From the NCBI GenBank assembly GCA_036872755.1, contig JAVHNS010000010.1, positions 1,488,001-1,552,000 on the forward strand: a stretch of 64,000 nt of DNA, in the 5' to 3' direction. The notes under the pieces are model-generated. The model worked only from the letters and a program-made list of their open reading frames with translations. It did no database searches and was not told where the DNA came from. The stretch comes from Orbilia blumenaviensis. Taxonomy: Eukaryota; Ascomycota; Orbiliomycetes; Orbiliales; Orbiliaceae. Both the position numbers and the translations under genes were made by a program. The first letter of the stretch is position 1. Each line of letters starts with the position of its first letter. Shown piece after piece: positions 35,279 through 45,312 of this stretch.

Positions 35279-37348
35279 ATGATGTCTTCCAGCTACCAGC
35301 TCCGCGAGGAGTTGATGGACATCTGCCACGTCCAAAACACCAAGGTCGTCTGGTTGCCCCCAGCAGATCCCCAGAACGGGAAGGGTCTCTCGCGGAAACG
35401 AAAGTTTCCAGAGACCAACATGGTGCAGGTCCCCAAACCGGGGGGGGCCTGCACCATTGGAGTCCGCCGTGTCTCCGTCTTCAACCCGGACAGGAAGAAG
35501 AAGGCGAAAGCCGTTGGGGGGGAGGAGGGGGGCCAGAAAGTCCCACGGGATCCCACCCGCCCACACGAGGTGATGTGCAGCATCATGCACATCCCTCTGG
35601 GGAGTAGCCAGCGGGGCAAAGCCGTCCACAGTGACGCGCTTACGGGGAGGGACGGCAAGGTGGTCCCAGCCATCCTCTGCCGGGCCCGGCGGGTGGTCGA
35701 GGAGAGGGAGGTCCGGGGGGAGAAGTTCTTCTTCCCAACGAAGATCTTCGAGCCCACCAGGAGGCTGGTTAGGAGGGAGGGGGGCCGGGTCATTCTGGGG
35801 GTCCCCAATATCTATGGGGACGCCCCATGCAATGCCAACTGGACCCACGAAGATGATGGGGAGCTGCCGGAGGACGTCGTTGTCTACAAAGACAACTCGT
35901 GTGCTGCGAGCGGGGGGGAGAGGGTCCCCTACCACGAGGTGATGGAGTACCATCCCTACGTGGAGGGGATCCGAGGAGTTGGAAATCTGATGATTTTCGA
36001 CTCCAATCCCCCCGCCAGCAGCACGGAATCTGAGTCCTCGGACTCGGATTCCTCGACGTCCGAGATCCCGTACAGCAAGGATCCATCTGCCCTCCGCCGC
36101 CGCCCTCCAGTTCGCCCTGCTGCCCAGATCCCCACAATTCCCCCCGTCGCCCCCTTGCCTGCTCCGGCCCTGCCAGCTGTCCCTGCCCCAGCACCAGCCC
36201 AGCACCAGCCGACAGCCCCCGCACCAGCCCCCCCGCCAGCTGCCCCCGCTGCCGCGCAGCCTAGGCGGCGGTCAGTCCACCTGCGGGAAGGGGGCTTTTG
36301 CTTCTCGCGCGTCGAGGGGCCGAGCCATTTATCCGTCTACAATCCTTCCAACGCCCTTTGCACTTGCGGTTACCGCCGATTTTCACAATTTCCAAGTAGA
36401 AATTGTGCCCAATCGACTACAACCACCACTAGAGGAAGAGATCCTGTTCGCCGTGTTCGTTTTGTGGTCGGTGCTCCGCCTCCGCCTCCCGCTCCTCCGA
36501 CTACTCGTGTTCGTCTTATCGTTTCTGGGCCTGCTCCTGCTCCTGCTCCTGCTTCTGCTCCTGCGCCTGCGCCTGCTGCTGCCCCCCAGACACAGACCAA
36601 TAGTCGTGGGACCAGGAAAAGAAAGACAAAGTCTATCACCACCGCTGCTCAAGACGAAGAACAAGAACGAGAGCCGGAATCCAAACGCCCCAGGCGCGCC
36701 AGGCGGACCAAGGATTCAAAGTCTTCGGAACCAGTGGTTGCTCCAGAACAACCCTCGGAAACAGCAAACAAGGGAAAGCGAAAGCGTCCAGCTTCTGACG
36801 TTGAACCCAAAGACTTGGCTCGCGAGCATCAGAAACCTCGTCGTGAGGTTGATCAAGGTACAGAGACAGTTGTACCCCCTCAAAGTGAGGTTGATCACAG
36901 TGCAGAGACAGTTGCACTTCTCCGTCGTAACGTCGACCACGGTGCAGAGATAGTTGCACCCCCTCGTCCTAAGATTGATCGCGGTACAGAGACAGTTGTG
37001 CCCCCTCATATTGAGGCTGATCAAAGTGCAGAGAAAGTTGCACTCCCTCGTCGTCGCAAGGTCGATCGCAGTACAGAGACAGTTGTACCCCCTCGCGATC
37101 CTGAGACCGTAGTTGCTCCAAGTCAGCCTGATCCTCCAGCTGTTATTATTACGCAAGCAGAACCTAGTGCAGCCCCAGCTGTTATCACGCAAGCAGAACC
37201 TAGTGCAGCCCCAGCTGTTAGAAGGTCAACACGACAGCCGAAGCCTAGCAAAAAGGTCAACGAGAACAAAGCTCCCCTGCCTTCTTCTTCCAAGTCTGTA
37301 GTTCAGAAGGGAAAGCCCCGTAAGGGACGATCCAATAAGAAACAATGA
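35279..37348 (+). CDS. GC-rich disordered, probably nuclear protein with 14-aa repeats
   Basis: A single open frame of 689 codons begins at tandem ATGs (35279/35282). Residues 1-240 look folded and unlike any family I know (RRVSVFNPDRKKKAK, GEKFFFPTKIFEPTRRLV). Next come a Ser/Glu-rich patch, Pro/Ala-rich tracts, a Cys-containing segment (NALCTCGYRRFSQF), a Lys/Arg-rich block that could be a nuclear signal (KRKTKS, SKRPRRARRTK), then six 14-residue repeats and a doubled ITQAEPSAAPAV. DNA from about 35400 to 36300 is very GC-rich with many GGG runs, unlike its surroundings. The stop overlaps the next ATG (ATGA, 37345-37348). A possible 59 bp intron (37320-37378; GTAAGG to CCAG, phase 1) would skip this stop and fuse the frame to the next one, giving about 911 aa. 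I cannot tell which product is made. Confidence 0.7.
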   Translation: MMSSSYQLREELMDICHVQNTKVVWLPPADPQNGKGLSRKRKFPETNMVQVPKPGGACTIGVRRVSVFNPDRKKKAKAVGGEEGGQKVPRDPTRPHEVMCSIMHIPLGSSQRGKAVHSDALTGRDGKVVPAILCRARRVVEEREVRGEKFFFPTKIFEPTRRLVRREGGRVILGVPNIYGDAPCNANWTHEDDGELPEDVVVYKDNSCAASGGERVPYHEVMEYHPYVEGIRGVGNLMIFDSNPPASSTESESSDSDSSTSEIPYSKDPSALRRRPPVRPAAQIPTIPPVAPLPAPALPAVPAPAPAQHQPTAPAPAPPPAAPAAAQPRRRSVHLREGGFCFSRVEGPSHLSVYNPSNALCTCGYRRFSQFPSRNCAQSTTTTTRGRDPVRRVRFVVGAPPPPPAPPTTRVRLIVSGPAPAPAPASAPAPAPAAAPQTQTNSRGTRKRKTKSITTAAQDEEQEREPESKRPRRARRTKDSKSSEPVVAPEQPSETANKGKRKRPASDVEPKDLAREHQKPRREVDQGTETVVPPQSEVDHSAETVALLRRNVDHGAEIVAPPRPKIDRGTETVVPPHIEADQSAEKVALPRRRKVDRSTETVVPPRDPETVVAPSQPDPPAVIITQAEPSAAPAVITQAEPSAAPAVRRSTRQPKPSKKVNENKAPLPSSSKSVVQKGKPRKGRSNKKQ
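36842..37100 (+). repeat. 42-bp in-frame tandem repeat, six copies
   Basis: Units start near 36848, 36890, 36932, 36974, 37016 and 37061; the period is 42 bp, with one 3 bp insertion before the last. They encode variants of VDQGTETVVPPQSE. Units alternate between a TETVVPP type and a SAETVAL/AEIVAP type, suggesting an older double-length unit. Confidence 0.85.
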
Positions 37349-37378
37349 ATGAACCTCCGAATACCCCTGCCTCGCCAG
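37320..37378 (+). other. candidate 59-bp intron linking two overlapping frames
   Basis: Begins GTAAGG and ends GCCAG. Removing it joins codon 680 of the 35279 frame (phase 1) to codon 12 of the 37345 frame without a stop, producing KGKP-L-NEKAKD. The branch point is weak (no CTAAC; only AATGAAC), so splicing may be inefficient or absent. Confidence 0.45.
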
Positions 37379-38073
37379 TTAATGAGAAGGCTAAAGACGA
37401 AATGGCTGAGGAACAGAAAGAAAAACAGAAAGACGATGAGCATAAAGGCGACGAACAGAAAGATCACGAACAGAAAGGCGACGAAAAAAAAGGCGATGAA
37501 CAAAAAGGCGACGAACAGAAAGACGAAGCGCCCGGATCACGACCATGGGATCCCCGGTGGCCCTATTCCCCTACATTTCTTGCTGCACTTACGCCTGCTG
37601 AGCTCGCGAAGTTGAATTCTAAATCCCCAAAAGCCATGTATGTCAAGACATACCCTGAGCCGCCACAACTCAGAACCGTCATCCCAGACCCAATGATCCC
37701 CGGCCCTGAGAAGTTTTTCGCACATGTTCCACACCCATATCGGTTCCAACCCGAAGACTGGAACCCCGTTCTTGGCAGATACACCCTCATACACCCTGAA
37801 CGTTGCGAATGTTGGGTACCCGAAGGAGCAGAATCCCGCGATGCGCTAGGCATTTGGCGATGCCCACAGATGAAGCTCAGTGGTGAGAGATACTTCACTA
37901 CAGTCGAGCCTTTAGATCGGAGCAAATGGTGGATATGGGACCCTCAAAAGGAATACTATTTCGATGGTGTTTTTCTTAAGTCGCGCTTGCATGAGCATTT
38001 CAGTTATCACCTGGAAGAGCTTGGGGCGTCGGTAACTGATACTGGGGTCTATGATCGATATGGGTTTCATTGA
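37345..38073 (+). CDS. hypothetical protein, or C-terminal exon of the 35279 gene
   Basis: 242 codons from the ATG at 37345, overlapping the upstream stop by 4 nt. No promoter of its own is possible within the upstream coding sequence unless cryptic, so it is either a spliced second exon (from 37379) or the second cistron of one mRNA. Residues 15-65 are a Lys/Glu/Asp low-complexity run built on a GDEQK motif. The rest looks folded and Trp/Pro/Tyr-rich (YSPTFLAALTPAELAKL, FFAHVPHPYRFQPEDWNP, SKWWIWDPQKEYYFDG). Family not recognised. The folded half continues without a stop to 38073, which argues for it being translated. Confidence 0.65.
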   Translation: MNEPPNTPASPVNEKAKDEMAEEQKEKQKDDEHKGDEQKDHEQKGDEKKGDEQKGDEQKDEAPGSRPWDPRWPYSPTFLAALTPAELAKLNSKSPKAMYVKTYPEPPQLRTVIPDPMIPGPEKFFAHVPHPYRFQPEDWNPVLGRYTLIHPERCECWVPEGAESRDALGIWRCPQMKLSGERYFTTVEPLDRSKWWIWDPQKEYYFDGVFLKSRLHEHFSYHLEELGASVTDTGVYDRYGFH

Positions 38074-39581
38074 CTACTTTCCTCTTGTTTTATTACCTGC
38101 TTTTACTTTATTCATGATGGTGCCGTTTTTTATATGCTCTTGCTGGTCTATTACTGGAAGTTTTCCTCTTATACATGGGGTTTTCTTTTCCTTTACTGCA
38201 TGGTTATGGTGTTTTATGGTATCGTTCCTTCTTCCCTTTCACCGCATGGTTATGGGTGTTTTTTATGGCATGGTCTCCTTTTCTCTTTCACTGCATGGTT
38301 ATAGTATTATTATGGAATAGTCTCTTTTTCTTTTTGACGGCATGGTTATGATGTTATGAAGGAACGGCTCTTTCTCTTTCTCTTTACGGTGTACCGGCTT
38401 CCTTTGCGATGGAAGGAGGCGTTCTGTATATTGACGGCTATCGAGCTCGCCGGCGTCCGTTCCTGTTTTTTAGAAAGCGGTACACAAGGCACCTTATCGA
38501 ATTCTGCGTTCCTTTTCTCTCTACTCTTACTGTGGTTCGCGAGCATTTACGCAAGCTGAAACCTTGACCTTGTACTCTACCGTTTCTCGTTCGGATTAGT
38601 GTGTTAATGCATTCTTCGTTTTGCTTTTATCAATATGGATTCTTTACTGTTTCTTTCAGACGTGATTTATTACTTCAGAACAATACCAATACCGTTTCAC
38701 GAAGCTGCCGAATTGGGGTACAAATACCCTGGAATAATCGGCTTTAGTTTGAATTTTCTGCTGGCTAAGCAGGCTATATATGTGGTTAATTAGTCTATAT
38801 TGGCGTCGTAAACCAGCTTCAACGAAGCAGCACATCTTGTTAGGTCTATATAATATTTACCCAGTGGCAGCTAAATTATTTAACTATTTATGTCCAGCTT
38901 TTACGCCGTTTAGACTGGTAACTGCAGAATGGCCTTACACTGCAGCCTTTTGATCCATATTCCCAATTAAATTCCCTTATGCTACTAGGTCTATATCATA
39001 GCATCATCTTTAACCTACTGACGTTGACTGATTTGTACATATTAAGATTAAGAATTTAATTATACCAACCTTAGATCAACTTCTCATTAACTAGGGCAAC
39101 TTGGTAAACTGTCCAAGAACATAAAACTGATAACGTACATAACCATAAAGGTCTTGAGCTTGTGAGCTTTTGTTTCCTAAGATATAAACTATCATTTTCT
39201 GTAGGTTACAGAGTTCCTGCACCTGCAGCAGCCGTTCCTGCTTAGAAAAATAACAAAGGTATGTCATTCCGGGGCATTTAAAGTCCAGCTCACGGCGGCA
39301 GACACGCAGCGTAAACCGTTCTAGAAATATATCAAATAAAAATCTCGCCAACTCCATAACTTGGCCAAAAAAAAAAAAAAAAAAGAAGGCTGACAGAATT
39401 CATATATGGTCTAGATTGATTGGCCGCCACCCGAGTCTCATCAGGGGGAACGCCAAGACCGATCGATCACTCACGCTGGTCAAGTCAAGACAGAACCCCC
39501 TAGGGCCCCTCCTTAAGCTTCTCGCACATTACAAACAAAAAAATAATTCAACATCGCCTTTGGCGCCCGCGGCTGTGGGAT
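38074..39581. other. intergenic 1.5 kb with degenerate repeat and A-tract
   Basis: Begins with the 3' UTR of the upstream gene, including the 47-bp repeat listed separately. An 18-A run occupies 39367-39384. No gene is seen; the 39091-39357 minus frame lacks recognisable features. Confidence 0.45.
38190..38390 (+). repeat. degenerate tandem repeat, about 47 bp, four copies
   Basis: The core GCATGGTTAT recurs at 38199, 38244, 38293 and 38340 (spacing 45, 49, 47), each followed by a GT/TATGG-rich part and a CTTTTTCT pyrimidine stretch. It sits in the probable 3' UTR of the 37345-38073 frame. Confidence 0.8.
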
Positions 39582-40331
39582 ATGGAGCACACAAATATCT
39601 ACGACGAATATTGGAACATGACCTTTGCCCCAACGCAAATCGCTAAGGTCGAAGTTGCTCATCCCTACCCATTAAGAGAGTCGAGGGAAGCAGTACGCAC
39701 GAAGGCTGAAGATGTTAAGCGCTACATCTTCGGCGAACCGCAAGACTTCAATCATTCGGCAGTCATTAATAGAACATGGCTATCCCTAAGGGTAGGTATA
39801 TCATAGGCTCTCAAGGTTGAAGCAATGCTGACAAAAATATAGCGGGCCGTAGCTGAGATTCGGGGGTCTTTTGAAGAGTTTTATTATTCTGGGGCTGCTC
39901 AAGATCCCGCCAAGTTAACATACGAACATTTAAATCCGACACAGAAACTGCAAATTAGAGCTGCAATTAGCAATCACAATTTATACCGCTTTCAACACAC
40001 TGTCATAAGCAGCACGCTACATGAACAGAATATGAGCACCGACGACACTGATTACTGGACGCCTTGGTTGTGGGACAATCACATCGTCGAGTTAAGATCC
40101 AAGAAGAGTAGAACTGCAAGGAAAAAAAAGAAAAAAGTAGAGGGAAATGCAGAAGGAGGAGGAGAGTTAGAGGGTCTAGAGGGATCAGAGGGCCGAAAGG
40201 AGGTAGAGCGGCAGGAGGAAGCAGAGCAGGTAGAGGGGGTACGGGTACGGGTACAGGGAAGAGTTAGACTCCCTGGTATATCTGAGCTTATTCTTCGGCC
40301 GCCTGCGGACAAAAGATACTACTTTGATTAA
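39582..40331 (+). CDS. hypothetical protein, 2 exons, 232 aa
   Basis: Unknown family. Exons 39582-39791 and 39843-40331; 51 bp intron (GTAGGT ... TGCTGAC ... AATATAG), phase 0, joining NRTWLSLR to RAVAEIRGSFEEF. Begins MEHTNIYDEYWNMTFAP. The middle looks folded and helical (LNPTQKLQIRAAISNHNLYRF). The C-terminal third is low-complexity: a Lys-rich run (SRTARKKKKKVEG), Gly/Glu repeats and a Val/Arg stretch encoded by repeated GGGTAC, ending PPADKRYYFD. The basic run could be a nuclear signal. No signal peptide. Confidence 0.65.
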
Positions 40332-41864
40332 AGAAATGTAACCCTCGTTTATCAGCATTAGATCCCCGACTTCTAACAGGTGACACTGCTGCGAGTGGAT
40401 AAGGACTGAACTAGCAAGCCAGTATGGCTAGATCAGATCAATTACCTATGTAACTCCATAACAGAACTTTATCTATGCAATAGAAAATCTACATGAACAT
40501 GCAAAATATACATATGCTTCCTACAAGCCTAGAGCCACTAGTATATCTCTTCTATATGACGAACTAACCCTGTAAACCGACCGAAAGTTTATAAGCTATT
40601 TTAGGAAATTACTTTAAGACCGTACTCCGAACCCAAGTATCATGACCTTAAGATAAGTCCTTACTATTCGCCGGCAGATCTAGCTAGGAGCAAAACGTCA
40701 CTAATATACTAGAACTTTCGAATAATGTTCAACAAGTATAATATTCAGCTTAATGCCCAAGCGATTAAATAATACAAATAGCGGCGTCCCTTCAAAACTA
40801 ACGATGGTGCAAATTCCTAAGAAAATGAGTATTTCCTGATCACATTCCCGAATTAAGAACATAGGTCCCGATATTTCTTGGGCTGAACTACGCGTATACG
40901 AAATAGAAAGGTTGTTATGCGTGAGGTTCAATATCAATAGTGCCCAATAACTGCCTTCAACTCGGCTAAAGCGACACCCATAAGACTATCGAAGACTACG
41001 TACATTTTATCCGGAATTCGGAATCCTGGAATAGATAACCATAGAAACCGATTCGGTTACGATGGCACCGTAGTCTCCAAGCTTCCGTGCTCCTAACGGT
41101 TATTTTATGACGTTACGCATCGATATGACCAAGATTTACGACCCTATAGAGTAATCTCTAACTTACGTGGCTTCCCGGAGCAGGCTACTTCTTTTTAAGA
41201 AACTAAAATACTTGTTCTTCAGGCTTTCTGGGATCGTTAACTCTAAGGGTATTTTCCTCATCACTATCGAGATTTTTTGCAGAATTCGAATTCGATACGA
41301 TTAGATCCATATTTACCATTAGGGGTACCTTGCATGAGGCTCCCTGACAAGTGAACGTAGGCGATTACGATGAATACTCTGTCTTTGTGATACCAACTCT
41401 CTTCCGAAGCCGGGGGTGAGTACAGTGTTGATACTTTCGACCCATATCCACGACGCGATTGAATTTAGATCTCCTGCTTGCGATAATAGATTGACGAAAA
41501 CCAAGCCTGACTTAGGGTGACTAATAGTAAAGATACCACCGAGTTCTAAGAATGTCTGTGTGGAACCATAGTCCTCACGTAGGCGGGAACGGGGGGTGCG
41601 TTGTTGTAGTTATCAATTGAGTCCACGCCAACGTCCGAACTTTCCAAACGGCCCGTTGAGGCTGGTTTACGAGACCAAAACGGCCGTCCATATTGTTATT
41701 ATCACCGCTGCACAATTCTTTTAGGGGCCTGGCACGGGTTTTGACTACAATATAATTTACAACTAAGGCAAGAAGATAATTTTAGGAGTTTGGGTGACTA
41801 CAGGAGGAGGGCAGACAGGAGGAGACCTGCCTTATCTGGGTCCGTAAGGCCGCGAGCTACTAAT

Positions 41865-41910
41865 ACATCACGATGTCCTTATACACATCACGATGTCCTT
41901 ATACACATCA
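41865..41910. repeat. 20-bp tandem repeat, 2.3 copies
   Basis: ACATCACGATGTCCTTATAC at 41865-41884 and 41885-41904, followed by a partial ACATCA. The two full copies are identical. Confidence 0.9.
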
Positions 41911-42687
41911 GTTTGTACTTAGATATTCCAAGATGCTGTCGGCTTCGAGCTCGCGAGGCAGTCATCAATGCACTAACTGGCGAGATTGTTTAGAGTGATA
42001 TATACTACGTTCCTCCTTACATCGACCTTTACGTAAAATTAGTTCATTCGTCATAATTTCCTTCTGCACAACCCTCCCCACTTCTAGCGTCAATATCCAA
42101 GCTTGAATCTCAGATTAAAGAACTGGTCTAACTAAACCCCGATAGCTGTCTCAGGTTGCCGGTGAAGACACTTGCCAGATGCAACGAAGCATTTCCTGGG
42201 GCCGTGATGACTGTCCACTATAGTCGAGCTTGTTTCAGGCAAGTTTGCCAGGCCTCGAGCGGCGGGGCAAGTAGCAGGTACATACCTCTACCGATTGAAT
42301 GGGATACATGTGGTTGATCGCCGAAACTAAGGCGGGCATGTTTTCTGGTTTCCTGTTCGCGGACGTGCACAAGAAATTTTCTGTTTATTGCTAAGAGATT
42401 TGCGGACTGTACCTATGTGCTCCGCAGCTTTGCGCAGATCACGAGCAGTGTCCACTAGTCTCGTTCTTCTCACCGACTTTACCGTCCGAATACTAGAATA
42501 TCCGAATTTGTGCAACATGGAACCCAGACAATTCTAAGCGAAACACTGACCCTTTACCCACACAGCAGAAAAAATGCATCTTAAGTTAAATGAAATAGGC
42601 TTCGTTTTACTACTCTTTTCGAATAGGCCCCCTTTATTCCCCCCTGTTGCATACATGCCCCTTTGTGATACATAATGTTGGCAAATC

Positions 42688-42885
42688 ATGCACATAACAG
42701 AAGCAGCGTGTCCTCTGGGCCACGCTAATCATACATTCTACATCCTGACCGTGTCCGAACAATATCTTAGAGAGTTTCTGTTCAAACCCAGTTGGCTTCT
42801 TGAGATTTTCGAAGCTCGCAAACTTGATTCATCACAATACCGGAAAATGCTTTCAAGGGCCAAAGTCGACCTAAAGGCTAACTAA
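42688..42885 (+). CDS. possible 65-aa ORF, weak
   Basis: Starts with a true ATG. The product contains LTVSEQYLREFLFKPSW and ends RAKVDLKAN, with a protein-like composition but no motif. It converges on the minus-strand gene at 42989-43639. It could be a chance frame or a remnant. Confidence 0.25.
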   Translation: MHITEAACPLGHANHTFYILTVSEQYLREFLFKPSWLLEIFEARKLDSSQYRKMLSRAKVDLKAN

Positions 42886-42988
42886 AGCCAGTGATAACAA
42901 CTTGTTAACTAGTGAACTTTAAAGTAGCCCTTGAACTGGTCAAAGTTGTGGAGTTTGCTGGAAAGGTGTGTTTGCAATGCCTTGGTGG

Positions 42989-43639
42989 TCACTCACAAAC
43001 TCGATGTACGACGGACTCTTCAGGTTCGAGTGTATGTGTCGAGCTGGTTTCCCCCTGTCCCACAGGTTCCAGGGTCTTATTCACTTCCTCGGTGTCTTTT
43101 TTGCTATTCAAATTCTTTGCTCTCCAAGCTGCTAGGCGGGCGTTGGTGCACTCTCGTACAAGCCAATTATTAGTAGTATCCCCTTCTTCATCTACTTGAT
43201 ACCCTTGACTAGTTCCTATGAGCATTCCGAGCATAATATCCCTAACGTGACATTCCTGATATTTCGATTTTGTTTGTATATTCTTATACATGACATCGAA
43301 TATCATCTTCTTTGTCAACTCGGGCTGCTTGCGATACGTGGCCCTCGGTTCGGTATATAGCAACATTTCCTTCTGAGATTGAGTGAATTTTAAAGCTTCA
43401 TCGCATTCATCCTGCGATGCCACTATCTAGTTAGCGCGAACCAACCCTACACTATTCTATTACACTATTCCAAAAACTTATACCTTCAGCCACTTCAGCA
43501 CCATCGTGAAACTATTAGGGCTAAATACCCAGAAAGAGTCGGAAAAGGCTGATCGTATATCATCTTCCGAGAGTCTCCCTCGTCTCGGGATCGGGACTGC
43601 GGGAGGACGTTGGAGTGTTGGATTCTGCGAGGATGACAT
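42989..43639 (-). CDS. hypothetical protein, 2 exons, 192 aa
   Basis: Unknown family. Exons (minus) 43639-43484 and 43411-42989; 72 bp intron (GTATAA ... GCTAACT ... TCGCAG), phase 0, joining FTMVLKWLK to DECDEALKFTQSQKE. The frame continues upstream of 43639 only to a TTG, so MSSSQNPTLQRPPAVPIPRRG is taken as the start. The middle is helical (KKMIFDVMYKNIQTK) with VRDIMLGMLIGTSQGYQV. The C-terminus is polar and ends VVHRVCE. The GTATAA donor is not strong, and a nearer acceptor (GATAG) would break the frame. Confidence 0.55.
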
Positions 43640-45312
43640 TCCCCATTCATTAAGTACGATGGTAATTATAGGAAGCCTGAGTCGAAAGAGTCCGTCCGGT
43701 ATCGCTGTTGCTGGACCCCTAATCGAATCGACACCGAACCACAACTAACGCGGTGAATCACCAGGTCTCGTGGTGGCTGGTGGCGCGGCTAAGCCAAGGA
43801 CCAACACAACAACAATCAACCACCCGTACCAGCCAGCAGACTTTGGATCAGCTGTTACAAGCCCTGGTATTGTGAACTGACTGAAATTTGGTACACGCTA
43901 ACTCTTAGAAGAAGTTTATGAAATTTACTAAAGTGTAATTGAAGCTTATATACATGATTGATACTCGTGCCGCAACTGAAAAAAACGGGTTTAAATGACG
44001 ATATCAGTTACCCTAAAACATGCCTCTGTAGTCATTTTCCCATTCCCGGCGCCGGCTGTACGCTTCAATCTGGCTAAGAGGTACTGCTACCAGGTCATAT
44101 GGGGAAGCTGGATTGGCTACCGGAGTAGGCAGTATCGTGCCCAATCCAAATAGTGTGAAGAGTTGAAGGGCTGTGGTTGGCGCCTGCTCTGGTTTTGCCG
44201 CGGGTTTTAGCTATAGAGTCTGGCTCGTCGATATTACAGCACTGGAAGCGTCTTGTAAACTGATGTATTGATATTCACCACGCCATTAATTTGCTAAAGC
44301 TGTATATATAGTGACGGGTTTGCATAGTTACTTGTGTCATCTCTGAAATAAAAGATATTATCCTCAATCCTAACGACCCCGTAGTCAAACTAGGGCCTAA
44401 CCTTTTTTTAGTAAGTAGCTTTTATCATCAATTCCTAGGGTTAATGGGAGTCGAGGCGTGCCGAATTAGATATATTAAACATTCCGCAAATTTGTTTCGG
44501 CCCCGCAATCAATGCATAAGTATGGTTATGAGATCCATAGGAAATTTTCCTATATTAATTTGGGATGTCGGTCTCCTGTTGAACATCAATTAGAAAGAAG
44601 ATCATACGTCTGAGCCGATAGATGGATTTGTGGCTTCGCGATGTAACTATCTTGTTCAAGTAAAGACTCCGAGTTTTAGGCTGGTGGCTGAATAATCGTT
44701 AGATGCATTACTAGCTGAGGTGTTCAGCTGGCCTTTTCTTGGTGTGGGGCCCTCGGTAACTTCAGCCTTTCCTCTGTCTATCTTGCGTTGGATATTTCGT
44801 GGAATTGCCGTGCAACCAATTTGTGCCCGGGTTGTGTTAGACGTTCTTTTATTCGCCAGTTCTGAAGCGGCACAGCGCCCACACTTCAGGCCCTATGTGC
44901 GCATGTGCGCCATGTTTTAGATACGGTACCCTGTTCTTGGCCGGTAATTTTTGCATTTTCGAAAAGGGAAAACACAAGGTAGGCCTCCTGTGTGCGACAG
45001 AGGGCTTGATGTATATACCCGCTCAATATATCGAGCCTTCTCTTGAATGCTACAGCGCTCTCCGCGCGTGCATATGCAGTCAATAGATATGCACCCTCTT
45101 GCATCTTTAATGAGATTTTATTAGCTAACACCCTCAGCCCTCTCTTCCCCCAACCTCCCCGCTTTGGATGAGACCTTGTCGGCATGTCCTTTACGGTCCT
45201 AGGCATGTGGCTACCTATAGTCGTATTCTTAAATAGGGCCATGCCTCACCATCAAGGAAAAGTCTAGCAAAAAGATTAACACTGTTAGCTTTTTCTTGCC
45301 CTTTTTTTCGCA
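43640..45312. other. intergenic 1.7 kb, no gene seen
   Basis: Lies between the start of the 42989-43639 gene and the membrane protein at 45313. Short frames at 44720-44920 and 44886-45242 overlap each other on opposite strands and lack support. A T-rich stretch near 45288-45308 precedes the next ATG. Confidence 0.45.

Larger units (their letters stand above)
40332..42988. other. intergenic 2.7 kb with a short tandem repeat
   Basis: AT-rich and stop-filled. It holds the 20-bp repeat at 41865-41910 and a weak 65-aa frame at 42688-42885, both listed separately. No other coding signal or transposon ends. Confidence 0.45.

Noticed and set aside
35180..36205. 341-codon open frame antisense to the 35279 gene
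   Set aside because: It is a by-product of the GC-rich coding strand. The sense frame has the promoter, a good ATG and continues beyond.
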